Shown: positions 35,628 to 46,424, counted from the stretch's first letter. The stretch is 64,000 bases of DNA from Kaistia sp. 32K (GCF_016629525.1 NZ_AP024269.1:2108001-2172000), one strand, 5' to 3'. Notes: generated from the letters alone by a model not told the origin. A program made the numbers and translations.

Positions 35628-37004
35628 TCAGGATGGTCGGATGGCGCGGTCTTCTTCGAGCGCCGTGCCCTGTCCCAGCAATCCGTTCGGACGGATGAGG
35701 AAGAGCAGGGTCAGAATCGCGAGCACGACGATGTCGCGGGACGTGGTGTCGAAATAGGCGGCCCAGAGCGTTTCCAGCGTCGCGATCAGCAGGCCGCCGA
35801 GCACGGCCCCGACGAGCGAGCCGGCGCCGCCGACCAGGCTGGCGAGCAGCGCCTTCAGCCCGACGATCAGCCCCATGGAATAGGTGATGGTGCCATAGCT
35901 GAGCGCCAGCACGGCGCCGCCGCCGGCCGCGAGCGAGGAGGCGAGGATCAGGGTCGTGCCGGTGACCTGGGCGGGGTCGATGCCCTGCAGCCGCGCCATG
36001 ACGCGGTCGTCGGCGACGGCGCGCCAGGCCCGGCCGAAGGTGGAATGGTGCATGACGAAGAGGACGATCGGCAGGATGACGAGCGCCAGTCCGATGACCA
36101 GCAGTCGCATCTCGGTGAGCACGACCGGAAACGGCCCCTGCGTGAGGACGACGGGCGTGTCGAGGATCGGCTGCACCCAGATCTCGCGGGCGCCCTGGGT
36201 GAGCCGCAGCATTTCCGAGAGCGCGATGCCGAGCCCGATGGTGGCGATGATGAAGGCGCGATCCGGGCCGCCGGCGAGCGGCAGGACGACAGTGCGGCCG
36301 ACGAGCCAGCCCCAGAGCGCGGCGAGCGTCACCGCCATGCCGAGGACCAGGGCGATGGAGGGGAGGAGGCCGAGCGACGGCATGCTGACGGCGGCGACGA
36401 TGCCGATGATCGCGCCATAGCCGCCGATCACGGCGATCTGGCCGAACGCCATGTGGATGCGCCGGATCAGGCCGTAGACGAGCGCGAAGGCGAGGGCGAT
36501 CGGCGAATAGAGCGCCGCGAGGCTGAGAATGTTGAAGACCTGCTGCAGCGCGAAGCCGACGCCCTTCGGCAGCTTGATCGATGAGATCTCCAGGCTCGGC
36601 GATTGCCAGTTGGTCTCGGCGATCGCGCGGGATACCGCGCCGTCCTGATCCAGGAACCAGCGATGCAGCGTGATGAGCTGCCGCTCGGTCAGCGCGCCGT
36701 CATAGCCGCGCACGCCGATGACCTGCCCCCGGCCCATCTCCAGCGTTCCGCCGGCGAAGGCGCAATCGACATAGAGCGGCAGGTCCATGCTGGGGACGGT
36801 GTAGTTGACCCGGAGCGCATGGCTGACGCCCTCGAGCGGGATCACCGACTGGATCGTGACCCTCTGCCCGGCGGGGGCGACGGCGGTCGCGACCGCCACG
36901 CAGACGCGGGCCTGCTGGCGGTCAATTAGGTTGCACGCGGCGAGCAGAGCTGCCGCGCAGATAACCAGCGCCATGATCGCGGCCGGTCTTGCGGCCCCCA
37001 CCAT
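35628..37004 (-). CDS. LivH-type branched-chain amino acid ABC permease with lipoprotein-like N-terminal extension
   Basis: 458 residues, far longer than a typical LivH (about 290-310). Residues 1-24 form a signal peptide ending in a lipobox, LAAC with Cys24. About 125 soluble residues follow (ALRVNYTVPSMDLPLYVDC, ALTERQLITLHRWFLDQDG). From about 155 the classic permease begins: FNILSLAALYSPIALAFALVYG, IRRIHMAFGQIAVIGGYGA, RAWRAVADDRVMARLQGID. No solute-binding protein, LivM, LivG or LivF gene is adjacent. It must work with partners encoded elsewhere, or do something else. Confidence 0.82.
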   Translation of the reverse strand: MVGAARPAAIMALVICAAALLAACNLIDRQQARVCVAVATAVAPAGQRVTIQSVIPLEGVSHALRVNYTVPSMDLPLYVDCAFAGGTLEMGRGQVIGVRGYDGALTERQLITLHRWFLDQDGAVSRAIAETNWQSPSLEISSIKLPKGVGFALQQVFNILSLAALYSPIALAFALVYGLIRRIHMAFGQIAVIGGYGAIIGIVAAVSMPSLGLLPSIALVLGMAVTLAALWGWLVGRTVVLPLAGGPDRAFIIATIGLGIALSEMLRLTQGAREIWVQPILDTPVVLTQGPFPVVLTEMRLLVIGLALVILPIVLFVMHHSTFGRAWRAVADDRVMARLQGIDPAQVTGTTLILASSLAAGGGAVLALSYGTITYSMGLIVGLKALLASLVGGAGSLVGAVLGGLLIATLETLWAAYFDTTSRDIVVLAILTLLFLIRPNGLLGQGTALEEDRAIRPS

Positions 37005-37017
37005 CGGCGCGCTCCGA

Positions 37018-38070
<1,053 letters not shown>

Positions 38071-38160
38071 CTAGCACCAGATAAGCCGGCTTCAAGCGCG
38101 GCACTGTCGCGCTTCCGATGGCAGGAGCGAGGCAGGCGCTTCCACGAAACGAGAAGCGCC

Positions 38161-39453
38161 CTAGCCGTCGCCCTTGCGGACGAGAACCTTGTCGATCCGG
38201 CGGCCGTCGAGGTCAACCACCTCGAAGATCCAGCCCTCATGGCTGAAGAATTCGCCGGGGACGGGGATGTGGCCGAGATGGTGCAGCATGAAGCCCGCCA
38301 CGGTGGCGAAGTCGCCTTCGAGCCCGAGCCCCCGGAGGCCGAGCGTGCGCTCGGCAATGTCGATGGCGGCACTGCCGTCGATCAGCCAGGAGCCGTCGGC
38401 GCGCTGGATGGCTTCGGGAACGTCGTCGCCCTCATGCTCCGGCATGTCGCCGGCGATCGCCGTCAGGATGTCCATCGGCGTCACGATGCCCTGGAAGCTG
38501 CCATACTCGTCGAGCACGACCGCCATGTGGACGTTCGAGGTCTTGAACCGGTCCAGCACTTTCAGCACGGCCATGCGCTCGTCAACATAGAGCGGCTCGC
38601 GGATGATGGCGTCGAGGTCGACCGTCTTGCCCTCGTAGATCTGCTCGAGCAGGTCCTTGGCGTGGACGATGCCGATCACGGCGTCGATCTCGCCGCGGCT
38701 GACGGGAAAGCGCGAATGGCCGGAATGCATGATCGCGTCGCGGTTCTCCGCCGGCGGATCCTCGATGTCGAGCCAGACGACGTCGGGCCGCGCCACCATG
38801 ATCGAGCGCACCGGTCGATCGGCGACCCGGATCACCGCCTCGATCATGTCGCGCTCGGCCTGGTGGAACACGCCGGCCTCGGTCCCCTCGGCGATCATCG
38901 TCTTGACCTCTTCCTCGGTCACGCCGCGATCGTCGTTGTGCTGCTTGCCGAGCGCGCGGAGGACCGTGTCGGTCGAGAGGCGCAGGAACCAGACGATCGG
39001 CAGGGCAAAGCGCGCGATGAGGCCGACGGGGCGGGCGACGAAGCAGGCGAGGCGCTCGGGATTGGTGAGCGCCATGCGCTTGGGAACGAGCTCGCCGAGG
39101 ATGAGGGAAGAGTAGGCGAGGCAGACGACGACGACGATCGTCGCGATCGTCGAGGCCTTGTTGCCGAGGCTGGGGAAGGTCGTCTGCAGGAATTCGGTGA
39201 ACGGCGTCGCCAGCGCCGCCTCGCCGAAGGCGCCGGACAGGATGGCGACGAGCGTAATGCCGATCTGCACCGCAGAAAGGAAGCCGGTCGGATCCTCCGA
39301 CAGGCGCAGCGCGGCTGTGGCGCCGCGCACGCCCTCGCTCGCCATGAGTTGCAGGCGCGCAGGGCGCGAGGAAACAACGGCGATTTCGGACAAAGCGAAG
39401 AAGCCGTTGAAAGCGATCAACACAGCGATGATCAGAATGTCTTGCCAGGGCAT
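38161..39453 (-). CDS. CorC/HlyC-family CBS-domain membrane protein
   Basis: 430 residues from the ATG at 39453 (MPWQDILIIAVLIAFN); a TTG 7 codons earlier is possible. An N-terminal CNNM/DUF21 membrane domain (about 1-190: FFALSEIAVVSSRPARL, LILGELVPKRMALTNPE) is followed by a CBS pair (about 200-325: DRPVRSIMVARPDVVWLD, NVHMAVVLDEYGSFQGIVT) and a C-terminal CorC/HlyC domain (about 340-425). This protein family is tied to magnesium and cobalt efflux or resistance. Confidence 0.9.
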   Translation of the reverse strand: MPWQDILIIAVLIAFNGFFALSEIAVVSSRPARLQLMASEGVRGATAALRLSEDPTGFLSAVQIGITLVAILSGAFGEAALATPFTEFLQTTFPSLGNKASTIATIVVVVCLAYSSLILGELVPKRMALTNPERLACFVARPVGLIARFALPIVWFLRLSTDTVLRALGKQHNDDRGVTEEEVKTMIAEGTEAGVFHQAERDMIEAVIRVADRPVRSIMVARPDVVWLDIEDPPAENRDAIMHSGHSRFPVSRGEIDAVIGIVHAKDLLEQIYEGKTVDLDAIIREPLYVDERMAVLKVLDRFKTSNVHMAVVLDEYGSFQGIVTPMDILTAIAGDMPEHEGDDVPEAIQRADGSWLIDGSAAIDIAERTLGLRGLGLEGDFATVAGFMLHHLGHIPVPGEFFSHEGWIFEVVDLDGRRIDKVLVRKGDG

Positions 39454-39726
39454 GTGTCGTCTAGCGCGCGGCAATCATTTGGGAGGGTACCATCAGGTCC
39501 AACTGGGCATGAGAAAAACCCGGTAAGCGGCGCCGTGGCGGGCCGCTCCGGGACAGGGCTTCTCTTCGGCCATCGACATGGCGCGATCATATCGGAGGCG
39601 ACAGGTTCCCGCCAGCGGAGAGATAGGCCCAACGCTTGAGGCCGAATGAGATGGGGACGGACGGCGAACGGCCTTGTCGCCGGTGCGTCGCCGCTTACTG
39701 TCGGAGCGCATTCTCCGGAGAAAAGC

Positions 39727-40767
39727 ATGGCCCCACCCGAGATCCGCTTCGACCGCGAGGGCTACGCCGGCATCGTCACGCTGTGCCGGCCGGGCGCCCT
39801 CAACGCGCTGTCGCATGGCATGGTCCGTGCGCTGGCGGAGGCGCTCGCGAGCTGGAAGGAGGATGCCGGCGTGCAAACCGTCGTCATCCGCGCCGAGGGC
39901 AGGGCCTTCTGCGCCGGCGGCGACATCCGCGCGGTCTACGAGGCCGGGCGCGGCGCGTCGGAGCAGCGCGCCTTCTTCCGCGACGAATACCGCCTGAACG
40001 CCGCGATCAAGGCGTTCCCGAAGCCCTATGTCGCGCTCGTCGACGGCTACATCATGGGCGGCGGCGCCGGGATCGCCGTGCACGGCTCGCACCGCGCCTT
40101 CGCCGAGAATGCCGTCTTCGCGATGCCCGAGACGGGAATCGGCTTTTTTCCGGATGTCGGATCCAGCTATTTCCTGTCGCGCATGCCGGGCGCTGCCGGC
40201 GTCTATTCCGCCCTCGCGGCGATGCGCCTTCGCCGCGGCGATGCGCTCCACGCCGGCATCGCGACCCATGCCGTGCCCGCCGCCGCCTTCGACGCGATCG
40301 TCCAGCGGCTGGCGCGAGGCGAGGGCGCCGACATCGTCCTTGCCGACCACGCGGAACCCGTCGAGGCCGAGACGCTGGAGCGGCTCGGCCCGATCCTCGA
40401 TGCGTCCTTCGCCAACGGATCGGTCGAATCGATCCTCGTCGGACTGGACGCGCTGAACGGGCCGCATGCCGACTGGGCGAGGCAGACGGCGGCGACCATC
40501 CGATCGAAATCGCCGACCAGCCTGCGCGTCGCCCTGCGTCAGATCCGCGCCGCGCGGGAGCTCGATTTCGACGATTGCATCCGGCTGGACTGGCGCATCG
40601 CCTGCGCGATCCTCGACGGTCCTGATTTCTATGAAGGCGTCCGCGCCGCCCTGGTCGACAAGGATCAATCTCCGGCCTGGCAGCCGGCGACGCTTTCGGA
40701 GGTTGACCCGGAGGCGATCGATAGGCACTTCGTGACGCCGGCCGAAGGAGACATCCCGCTACCATGA
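39727..40767 (+). CDS. 3-hydroxyisobutyryl-CoA hydrolase (crotonase fold)
   Basis: 346 residues from the ATG at 39727 (MAPPEIRFDREGYAG), with GGAGA before it. Crotonase features: CAGGDIRAVYEAGR (oxyanion loop), GGGAGIAVHGSHRAF, and PETGIGFFPDVGSSYFLSR, where the Glu and Asp positions match HIBCH-type hydrolases rather than enoyl-CoA hydratases. The length of about 350 also fits. It acts in valine degradation. Its stop overlaps the next gene by 4 bases. Confidence 0.9.
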   Translation: MAPPEIRFDREGYAGIVTLCRPGALNALSHGMVRALAEALASWKEDAGVQTVVIRAEGRAFCAGGDIRAVYEAGRGASEQRAFFRDEYRLNAAIKAFPKPYVALVDGYIMGGGAGIAVHGSHRAFAENAVFAMPETGIGFFPDVGSSYFLSRMPGAAGVYSALAAMRLRRGDALHAGIATHAVPAAAFDAIVQRLARGEGADIVLADHAEPVEAETLERLGPILDASFANGSVESILVGLDALNGPHADWARQTAATIRSKSPTSLRVALRQIRAARELDFDDCIRLDWRIACAILDGPDFYEGVRAALVDKDQSPAWQPATLSEVDPEAIDRHFVTPAEGDIPLP

Positions 40768-41186
40768 TCGACAACGAAGTCACCCAGCTTCCGAGCGAGC
40801 CGGACAATCCCTACGACCTGGCGCTGACGGTCTATCTTCGCGGCATCGCGGCGATCCTGCTTCTGCTGGGGCTTCGTCACTGGCTCTACATCGCCGGCGT
40901 CTTCCAGGATCCGGGCTGGAGCTTCGAGACGATGTCGACGCCGTGGAAGCTCGTGACCATCCATCTCGCCGTCGTCGACCTGGTGGCCGCCGTCGGGCTC
41001 TGGATGCGCGTGGCCTGGGGCAACGTGATCTGGGTCTATGTCGCTTTCTTCGAGATCGCGATCCACACCGTCTTCGCGGAAACCTACGGACTCGATCTAC
41101 TCGTCGTCGCCTTCCATGTCGTGACGCTGCTCATCTTCGTGGCCCTGCTGGTGATGAGCCGGCGGCACGAGGCGATGACGGCCTGA
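40764..41186 (+). CDS. DUF6163-type four-span membrane protein
   Basis: 140 residues with four hydrophobic spans (about 26-42, 63-80, 88-104 and 112-130). It starts inside the end of the hydrolase gene (ATGA overlap). A protein of this type lies beside ldtR in other Hyphomicrobiales (from memory). Function unknown; an envelope role is inferred from the neighbours. Confidence 0.75.
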   Translation: MIDNEVTQLPSEPDNPYDLALTVYLRGIAAILLLLGLRHWLYIAGVFQDPGWSFETMSTPWKLVTIHLAVVDLVAAVGLWMRVAWGNVIWVYVAFFEIAIHTVFAETYGLDLLVVAFHVVTLLIFVALLVMSRRHEAMTA

Positions 41187-41269
41187 GCGGCGGGATACAA
41201 GTTTTTAACGATAAGAACCGTTTGGAAGGCCGCCCGGGCAGGTAAGCCTGCGTTAAGCGTGATATTTAA

Positions 41270-41287
41270 GATCATATTCAAATGATC
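41270..41287. promoter_or_regulatory. Inverted repeat upstream of ldtR
   Basis: GATCAT and ATGATC separated by 6 bases, in an AT-rich stretch about 64 bp before the ldtR start. It has the size and symmetry of a MarR-family site and may serve autoregulation. Confidence 0.4.
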
Positions 41288-41350
41288 CCTATAAGGTCCG
41301 TTGTCATCAGGTGAGAAGAATACTTGCCACGCAACAGAGAGGTCGGAAAG

Positions 41351-41863
41351 ATGATCAGCGCGAAGCGGGCAGTCGAAGCAGTCAATCAACAGCAGGATAC
41401 GCCGGAGCTCAAGCCGCTTTACATGGAAGCGCTGACTCTGGTGGAAAGGCTCCATCGCCGTCTGCTGGATGTGATCAAGGACGAATTCGACCGCTCGGGC
41501 CGCTCCGACGTCAACAGCATCCAGGCGCTGCTTCTGTTCAACATCGGCGATGCCGAGCTGACCGCCGGCGAACTCCGCAGCCGCGGCTACTATCTCGGCT
41601 CCAACGTCTCCTACAATCTGAAGAAGCTGGTCGAGATGGGCTTCATCCATCACCAGCGTTCGCGGATGGACCGCCGCTCGGTCCGGGTCAGCCTGACGGA
41701 GAGCGGCCAGGAAGTCGCCAACATCGTCGCCGGCGTCTACGAGCGCCACATGAAGTCGATCGAGCAGGTCGGCGGCATCGCCATCGACGACTTCCAGATG
41801 CTCAACCGCGCCTTGCAGCGCCTCGACCGCTTCTGGACCGACCAGATCCTCTATCGCCTCTGA
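41351..41863 (+). CDS. ldtR: LdtR, MarR-family regulator of cell-wall remodelling
   Basis: 170 residues from the ATG at 41351 (MISAKRAVEAVNQQQDTP), with GAGAGG before it. The winged helix covers about 50-130: VNSIQALLLFNIGDAELTAG, LGSNVSYNLKKLVEMGF, RSRMDRRSVRVSLTESG. This is the LdtR type studied in Liberibacter and rhizobia, which activates an L,D-transpeptidase gene and stress tolerance and is inactivated by small molecules. The transpeptidase gene is the second one downstream here, separated by an inserted gene. Confidence 0.9.
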   Translation: MISAKRAVEAVNQQQDTPELKPLYMEALTLVERLHRRLLDVIKDEFDRSGRSDVNSIQALLLFNIGDAELTAGELRSRGYYLGSNVSYNLKKLVEMGFIHHQRSRMDRRSVRVSLTESGQEVANIVAGVYERHMKSIEQVGGIAIDDFQMLNRALQRLDRFWTDQILYRL

Positions 41864-41882
41864 TCCCGGAGCGCGGAACCTC

Positions 41883-41913
41883 AAAAACCCCGGCGTCTCC
41901 AGCCGGGGTTTTT
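41883..41913. terminator. Bidirectional intrinsic terminator after ldtR
   Basis: AAAAACCCCGGC and GCCGGGGTTTTT around a 7-base loop: strong in both directions. It isolates ldtR from the inserted gene. Confidence 0.92.
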
Positions 41914-42030
41914 GCGTGTTTGGACGGTGTCGGGCCAATTCATGAGCGAATAAAAGCTCATTGCAATCATTAGTGGTGTAATTCAGCTTGACGTAGGCGG
42001 TGACTGTAGTCAGGGCGGAAGAGTTGCAGC

Positions 42031-42669
42031 ATGAGCGAGACGGGGCGTTTGATTGAATCAGGGGTTGAGTTCAAGGGCAGAAACAAAGGAGCTCTGACAC
42101 GGCTTTTTGTTGGCTGGATAGAAGCTGTGACCAAGTATTCCCGGGCCATGCGCGATGATGACGCGGGATATTACTACGGAGAGCGTGCCAACGTCTCCTT
42201 GCTTGCGGCAGGGGCGTGGCTCGTCGATGGTATTGCACTTGAGGAATATGCGTCTGAAAAGGCTCGTGAAGGCGGCTCAGGAGCCGGTCGAGCAGATTTA
42301 TTCGCTAGCATTAATGGTACACTCTTTGGCATTGAAGCCAAGCATAAGTGGACTAGGGCAGAATGGTCTGATGAGGTTCTTCAGCGTAGAATCAAGTCGG
42401 GCGTCGACGGAGCGGTGTCTGACGCATTGTGTCTCGGTGATGAGCTTTGTCGCTACGGGTGCGTCTTCATAGTTCCGCGGTTCGCGACAAAGCCCCGCTC
42501 AAGAGAGGCATGGCAGTCATCGATAGGGTTTGAGATAGATCGGATCGTCAGATTGTCCGGAACTGGGGTAGATGGCTGGGCTTGGTGTTTTCCGGTTCAC
42601 TCTCGGAAGATGGAGCATGGGGGCGCATACTATCCGGGCGTTCTCGTCGCGTTGAAGGCTGCGGACTAG
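42031..42669 (+). CDS. Hypothetical protein with PD-(D/E)XK-like motif, probably inserted
   Basis: 212 residues. The base composition is clearly less GC-rich than the flanking genes, with codons such as TTG, GTT, GAT and AGA used freely. The segment GRADLFASINGTLFGIEAKH has the spacing of a PD-(D/E)XK nuclease core (Asp, then E-x-K after a beta strand), preceded by a helical N-terminal region and followed by helices and a strand (GCVFIVPRF). I do not recognise the family; a nuclease or nuclease-like role, possibly in defence, is inferred. It interrupts the usual ldtR-ldtP neighbourhood. Confidence 0.7.
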   Translation: MSETGRLIESGVEFKGRNKGALTRLFVGWIEAVTKYSRAMRDDDAGYYYGERANVSLLAAGAWLVDGIALEEYASEKAREGGSGAGRADLFASINGTLFGIEAKHKWTRAEWSDEVLQRRIKSGVDGAVSDALCLGDELCRYGCVFIVPRFATKPRSREAWQSSIGFEIDRIVRLSGTGVDGWAWCFPVHSRKMEHGGAYYPGVLVALKAAD

Positions 42670-43101
42670 GCAATGCGCCGCTCAGCAGGGCTCCGATAGT
42701 CGCTAGCGATCTGGCTATTTCGGCGCCTGTTCCAATCTACAAATCGAGGCCAAAGTGACCCGAGCTGACTGTCGGGATTTTCGCTTGGTAGGGCCCCGTG
42801 AAGGTTCCGGTAACCATATCGGTCCAGTATCACTCTGCGTTGTAGCGGCCGGGTGAGACATGAAAGCGCCATACTGGCGTGAAAACGAAGCAGGGTTGCT
42901 TGGGCTTCTTGCCTGCCGAGGGTCGTCCGTGTTTTGACACGGTAGCCGCCGCGTTCCAGGGCCGGCATCGGTGTTGCGGAAGGGGCTCCTTGGAATCCCG
43001 TCTGTGTTGAAGGTTCGCGGCGCGTTCTAGCCGCAGTTGAAAATTGGGAGCGGGCGAGGATTGCGCGCTCCATCTATCAGCGAGCTTCTAGAAGTAGCGA
43101 C
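42670..43101. other. Intergenic stretch before ldtP, 432 bp
   Basis: Composition intermediate and lower in GC than the genes around it. A minus-strand frame of 135 codons exists but has no recognisable features or ribosome binding site. The stretch probably includes the ldtP promoter and the downstream border of the inserted segment. Confidence 0.45.
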
Positions 43102-44394
43102 ATGAGCGGATCAAAGAAGACATTCCTCCTCCCTGACGTTGCGATGACGCGTCGTGGCGCCCTGCGTTCGATCGCGGGCGCGATGGCTGCATCGGTCGCC
43201 ATGCCGCTTTCGGCCTTCGCGCAGGGCGTCGATCCGATCAACCAGGTTCTGCAGAATGGCAGCAGCGATTGGTCGGACGGCTTCGATGCCGCCTCGAGCG
43301 GCGCGGCTTCCGTGCGCACCTCGGCGCCGATCCTGTCGCCCGACACGGCGCAGGCGGTGGAATACGCCATCCAGAACTATACCGACATCGTCTCGCGTGG
43401 CGGCTGGCCGGTGGTTCCCGGCGACAAGAAGCTCAGCCTCGGCCTCAAGGATCCCAACGTCGTGATCCTGCGCCAGCGTCTCGCCGTCACCGGCGATCTC
43501 GGCCAGGGTACGGGCAATTCGCAGACCTTCGATTCCTATGTCGATGCAGGCCTGCGCCGGTTCCAGGCCCGTCACGGCCTGCCGGTCGATGGCGTCGCCG
43601 GCCAGTCGACCATCAACATGATGAACGTTCCGGCCGCCGTCCGGCTCACGCAGCTGCAGACCAACCTGGTTCGCCTGCGCTCGATGTCGGGCTTCCTCGG
43701 CGAACGCTATGTGATGATCAACATTCCGGCCGCGGCGATCGAGGTCGTCGAGGGCAATCGCGTCGTCTCGCGCCATACGGCCGTCGTCGGCAAGGTCGAT
43801 CGTCCGACCCCGGTGCTCGCCACCCGGATCTATCGCATCAGCTTCAACCCGAACTGGACCGTTCCGGCGTCGATCATCCGCAAGGACCTGATCCCGCTGA
43901 TGCAGAAGTCGCCCGACTATCTGACCAAGAAGCACATCCGGATCTACGATACCGCCGGCGTCGAAGTGCCGCCGGAGTCGATCGACTGGCATACGGACCA
44001 GGCCACCAAGGGCTATCTGTTCCGCCAGGATCCGGGTGATTTCAACTCGCTCGGCACCGTGCGCATCTCGTTCCACAATGACGAGCAGGTGTACATGCAC
44101 GACACGCCGCAGAAGGACATCTTCGGCCGCGAGCAGCGTTTCGATTCGTCGGGCTGCATCCGCGTCCAGAACGTCCGCCAGGTGATCGGCTGGCTGCTGC
44201 GCGACACGCCCGAATTCCCGCGCGAGCGCATCGACCAGATCTTCAAGTCCGGCGAGCAGGTCAACGTCAATCCGAAGCCGGAAGTGCCGCTCTACCTGCA
44301 GTACATCAGCGCCTGGGCGATGGCCGACGGCGTCACCCATTTCCGCGACGACATCTACAATCGCGACGGCATCGGCCAGCTCGCACTGCAGTAG
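43102..44394 (+). CDS. ldtP: L,D-transpeptidase with peptidoglycan-binding domain
   Basis: 430 residues. A twin-arginine-like signal (MTRRGALRSIAGAMAASVAM) ends near ALSAFAQ. A PG_binding_1 domain lies at about 115-175 (RRFQARHGLPVDGVAGQSTINMMN) and the YkuD catalytic domain at about 200-370. The active site is HDTPQKDIFGRE then DSSGCIRVQ with nucleophile Cys352. It makes 3-3 crosslinks or links outer-membrane proteins to peptidoglycan in the periplasm. Known target of LdtR; the 432-bp stretch before it could hold that site. A start at 43144 is possible. Confidence 0.92.
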   Translation: MSGSKKTFLLPDVAMTRRGALRSIAGAMAASVAMPLSAFAQGVDPINQVLQNGSSDWSDGFDAASSGAASVRTSAPILSPDTAQAVEYAIQNYTDIVSRGGWPVVPGDKKLSLGLKDPNVVILRQRLAVTGDLGQGTGNSQTFDSYVDAGLRRFQARHGLPVDGVAGQSTINMMNVPAAVRLTQLQTNLVRLRSMSGFLGERYVMINIPAAAIEVVEGNRVVSRHTAVVGKVDRPTPVLATRIYRISFNPNWTVPASIIRKDLIPLMQKSPDYLTKKHIRIYDTAGVEVPPESIDWHTDQATKGYLFRQDPGDFNSLGTVRISFHNDEQVYMHDTPQKDIFGREQRFDSSGCIRVQNVRQVIGWLLRDTPEFPRERIDQIFKSGEQVNVNPKPEVPLYLQYISAWAMADGVTHFRDDIYNRDGIGQLALQ

Positions 44395-44413
44395 CCGCCG
44401 CGCATCTGACACG

Positions 44414-44441
44414 GCCGTTCCGGGCGATCGTCCGGAACGGC
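44414..44441 (+). terminator. Terminator hairpin after ldtP
   Basis: Arms GCCGTTCCGG and CCGGAACGGC around an 8-base loop, 20 bp past the stop; no T-run. Confidence 0.65.
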
Positions 44442-44571
44442 ACCGTTAATTCGAGGGCCGAATGAGGCCCTTTTTCTTGGCGTCTACCCCCACATATGGT
44501 ACGTCGCCCGGGTTCCGGACGACGAGCCGACTCTGGCTCGATCCGGCACCGACAACAGGATGGACCGCCCC

Positions 44572-45879
44572 ATGTCTCTGACGGATCGCGCCGACAGCCT
44601 TTCCTCGACCTCCGCCTTCTTCAACCGGACCCTCGCCGAGGCCGATCCGGAAATTGCCGATGCCATCGGTAAGGAGCTCGGTCGCCAGCAGCATGAAATC
44701 GAACTGATCGCTTCGGAGAACATCGTCTCGCGCGCCGTTCTGGAAGCGCAGGGTTCGGTGCTGACGAACAAGTACGCGGAAGGCTATCCGGGTAAGCGCT
44801 ATTACGGCGGCTGCGAGTTCGTCGACATCGTCGAGACGCTCGCCATCGAGCGCGCCAAGAAGCTGTTCGACGCCGAATTCGTCAACGTCCAGCCGAATTC
44901 CGGCAGCCAGATGAACCAGGCCGTCTTCCTGGCGCTGCTGCAGCCGGGCGACACCTTCATGGGTCTCGACCTCGCCGCGGGTGGACATCTCACCCATGGC
45001 TCGCAGGTCAACATGTCCGGCAAGTGGTTCAAGGTGGCGCCCTATGGCGTGCGCCGCGAGGACCAGCTGCTCGACTATGAAGAGATCCAGCGCATCGCCG
45101 AAGAGACCAAACCGAAGCTGATCATCGCCGGCGGCACGGCCTATTCGCGCATCTGGGACTTCAAGCGCTTCCGCGAGATCGCCGATTCGGTCGGCGCCTA
45201 TCTGATGGTCGACATGGCGCATTTCGCCGGCCTCGTCGCCGGTGGCGCGCATCCGTCGCCGCTGCCGCATGCGCATGTCGTCACCACGACGACGCACAAG
45301 TCGCTGCGCGGCCCGCGCGGCGGCATGATCCTGACCAATGACGAGGCGATCGCCAAGAAGATCAACTCGGCCGTGTTCCCGGGACTGCAGGGCGGCCCGC
45401 TCATGCACGTCATCGCCGCCAAGGCCGTCGCCTTCGCCGAGGCGCTGCGTCCGGACTTCAAGCTTTACGCGAACGCCGTCGTCGAAAACGCGCGTGCGCT
45501 TGCGGAAACGCTGAAGGGCCAGGGCTTCGACATCGTTTCGGGCGGCACCGACAACCACCTGATGCTCGTCGACCTGCGTCCGAAGCAGGTCAAGGGCAAC
45601 GTGTCGGAGAAGGCGCTCGTCCGCGCCGGCCTGACCTGCAACAAGAACGGCATTCCGTACGATCCGGAGAAGCCCTTCGTCACCTCCGGCATCCGTCTCG
45701 GCACGCCGGCGGCGACCACGCGCGGCTTCGGCGTCGCGGAATTCCAGGAAGTCGGCCGCCTGATCGCCGAAGTCCTGGGCGCCGTTTCGCAGTCGGAAGA
45801 TGGTTCGGCTCCGCTCGTCGAAGCCTCGGTCAAGGAACGCGTTCACGCGCTGACCGCGCGCTTCCCGATTTACTCCTGA
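44572..45879 (+). CDS. glyA: Serine hydroxymethyltransferase
   Basis: 435 residues from the ATG at 44572, since AGGATGGA is well placed before it; an ATG at 44560 would add four residues. The PLP-lysine motif is [14 protein letters not shown]. Other marks are [26 protein letters not shown] and SGIRLGTPA. It interconverts serine and glycine with tetrahydrofolate, supplying one-carbon units. nrdR follows 12 bp later, a conserved alphaproteobacterial pairing. Confidence 0.97.
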   Translation: MSLTDRADSLSSTSAFFNRTLAEADPEIADAIGKELGRQQHEIELIASENIVSRAVLEAQGSVLTNKYAEGYPGKRYYGGCEFVDIVETLAIERAKKLFDAEFVNVQPNSGSQMNQAVFLALLQPGDTFMGLDLAAGGHLTHGSQVNMSGKWFKVAPYGVRREDQLLDYEEIQRIAEETKPKLIIAGGTAYSRIWDFKRFREIADSVGAYLMVDMAHFAGLVAGGAHPSPLPHAHVVTTTTHKSLRGPRGGMILTNDEAIAKKINSAVFPGLQGGPLMHVIAAKAVAFAEALRPDFKLYANAVVENARALAETLKGQGFDIVSGGTDNHLMLVDLRPKQVKGNVSEKALVRAGLTCNKNGIPYDPEKPFVTSGIRLGTPAATTRGFGVAEFQEVGRLIAEVLGAVSQSEDGSAPLVEASVKERVHALTARFPIYS

Positions 45880-45891
45880 TCGGAACAGCCC

Positions 45892-46371
45892 ATGCGTTGT
45901 CCCTATTGCGGCAGCGACGATACGCAGGTGAAGGACTCCCGCCCGTCGGAGGACAATACGTCCATCCGGCGGCGCCGGGTCTGCGCGGATTGCGGCGGTC
46001 GGTTCACGACCTTCGAGCGCATCCAGCTGCGCGAGTTGACCGTCGTGAAGAAGAGCGGGCGGCGCGTTCCCTTTGATCGGGACAAGCTGATGCGGTCCGT
46101 CCAGGTCGCGCTGCGCAAGCGGCCGGTCGATCCGGAGCGCGTCGAGCGCATGATCAACGGTGTCGTCCGCCAGCTGGAAAGCAGCGGCGAAAGCGAGATC
46201 AACGCCGAGCAGATCGGCGTCTATGTCATGGAGGCCCTGAAGGGTCTCGATGACGTCGCCTATGTGCGGTTCGCCTCGGTCTATCGCAATTTCCGCGAAG
46301 CCAAGGACTTCTCGACCGTCCTCGACGAGCTCTCGGCTCAGGACGCGCTGGAAGTCGACACGCGCGATTAA
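45892..46371 (+). CDS. nrdR: Transcriptional repressor NrdR
   Basis: 159 residues. The zinc ribbon has Cys3, Cys6, Cys31 and Cys34 with [15 protein letters not shown]; an ATP-cone domain follows (about 49-139: [20 protein letters not shown]). It senses ATP/dATP and represses ribonucleotide reductase genes. It lies between glyA and ribD, as in many alphaproteobacteria. Confidence 0.97.
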   Translation: MRCPYCGSDDTQVKDSRPSEDNTSIRRRRVCADCGGRFTTFERIQLRELTVVKKSGRRVPFDRDKLMRSVQVALRKRPVDPERVERMINGVVRQLESSGESEINAEQIGVYVMEALKGLDDVAYVRFASVYRNFREAKDFSTVLDELSAQDALEVDTRD

Positions 46372-46424
46372 GACTTTGGCGCGTCGCTCCGGCGTCGCGC
46401 CAAAACCAATCTGCGGGGGTACGG

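Noticed and set aside
33738-36584. Plus-strand open frame of about 950 codons
   Set aside because: Antisense to the RDD, ilvA and LivH-like genes, each of which has clear family motifs.
42666-43073. Minus-strand frame of 135 codons between the inserted gene and ldtP
   Set aside because: No ribosome binding site, no recognisable family, Arg-rich shadow-like composition.
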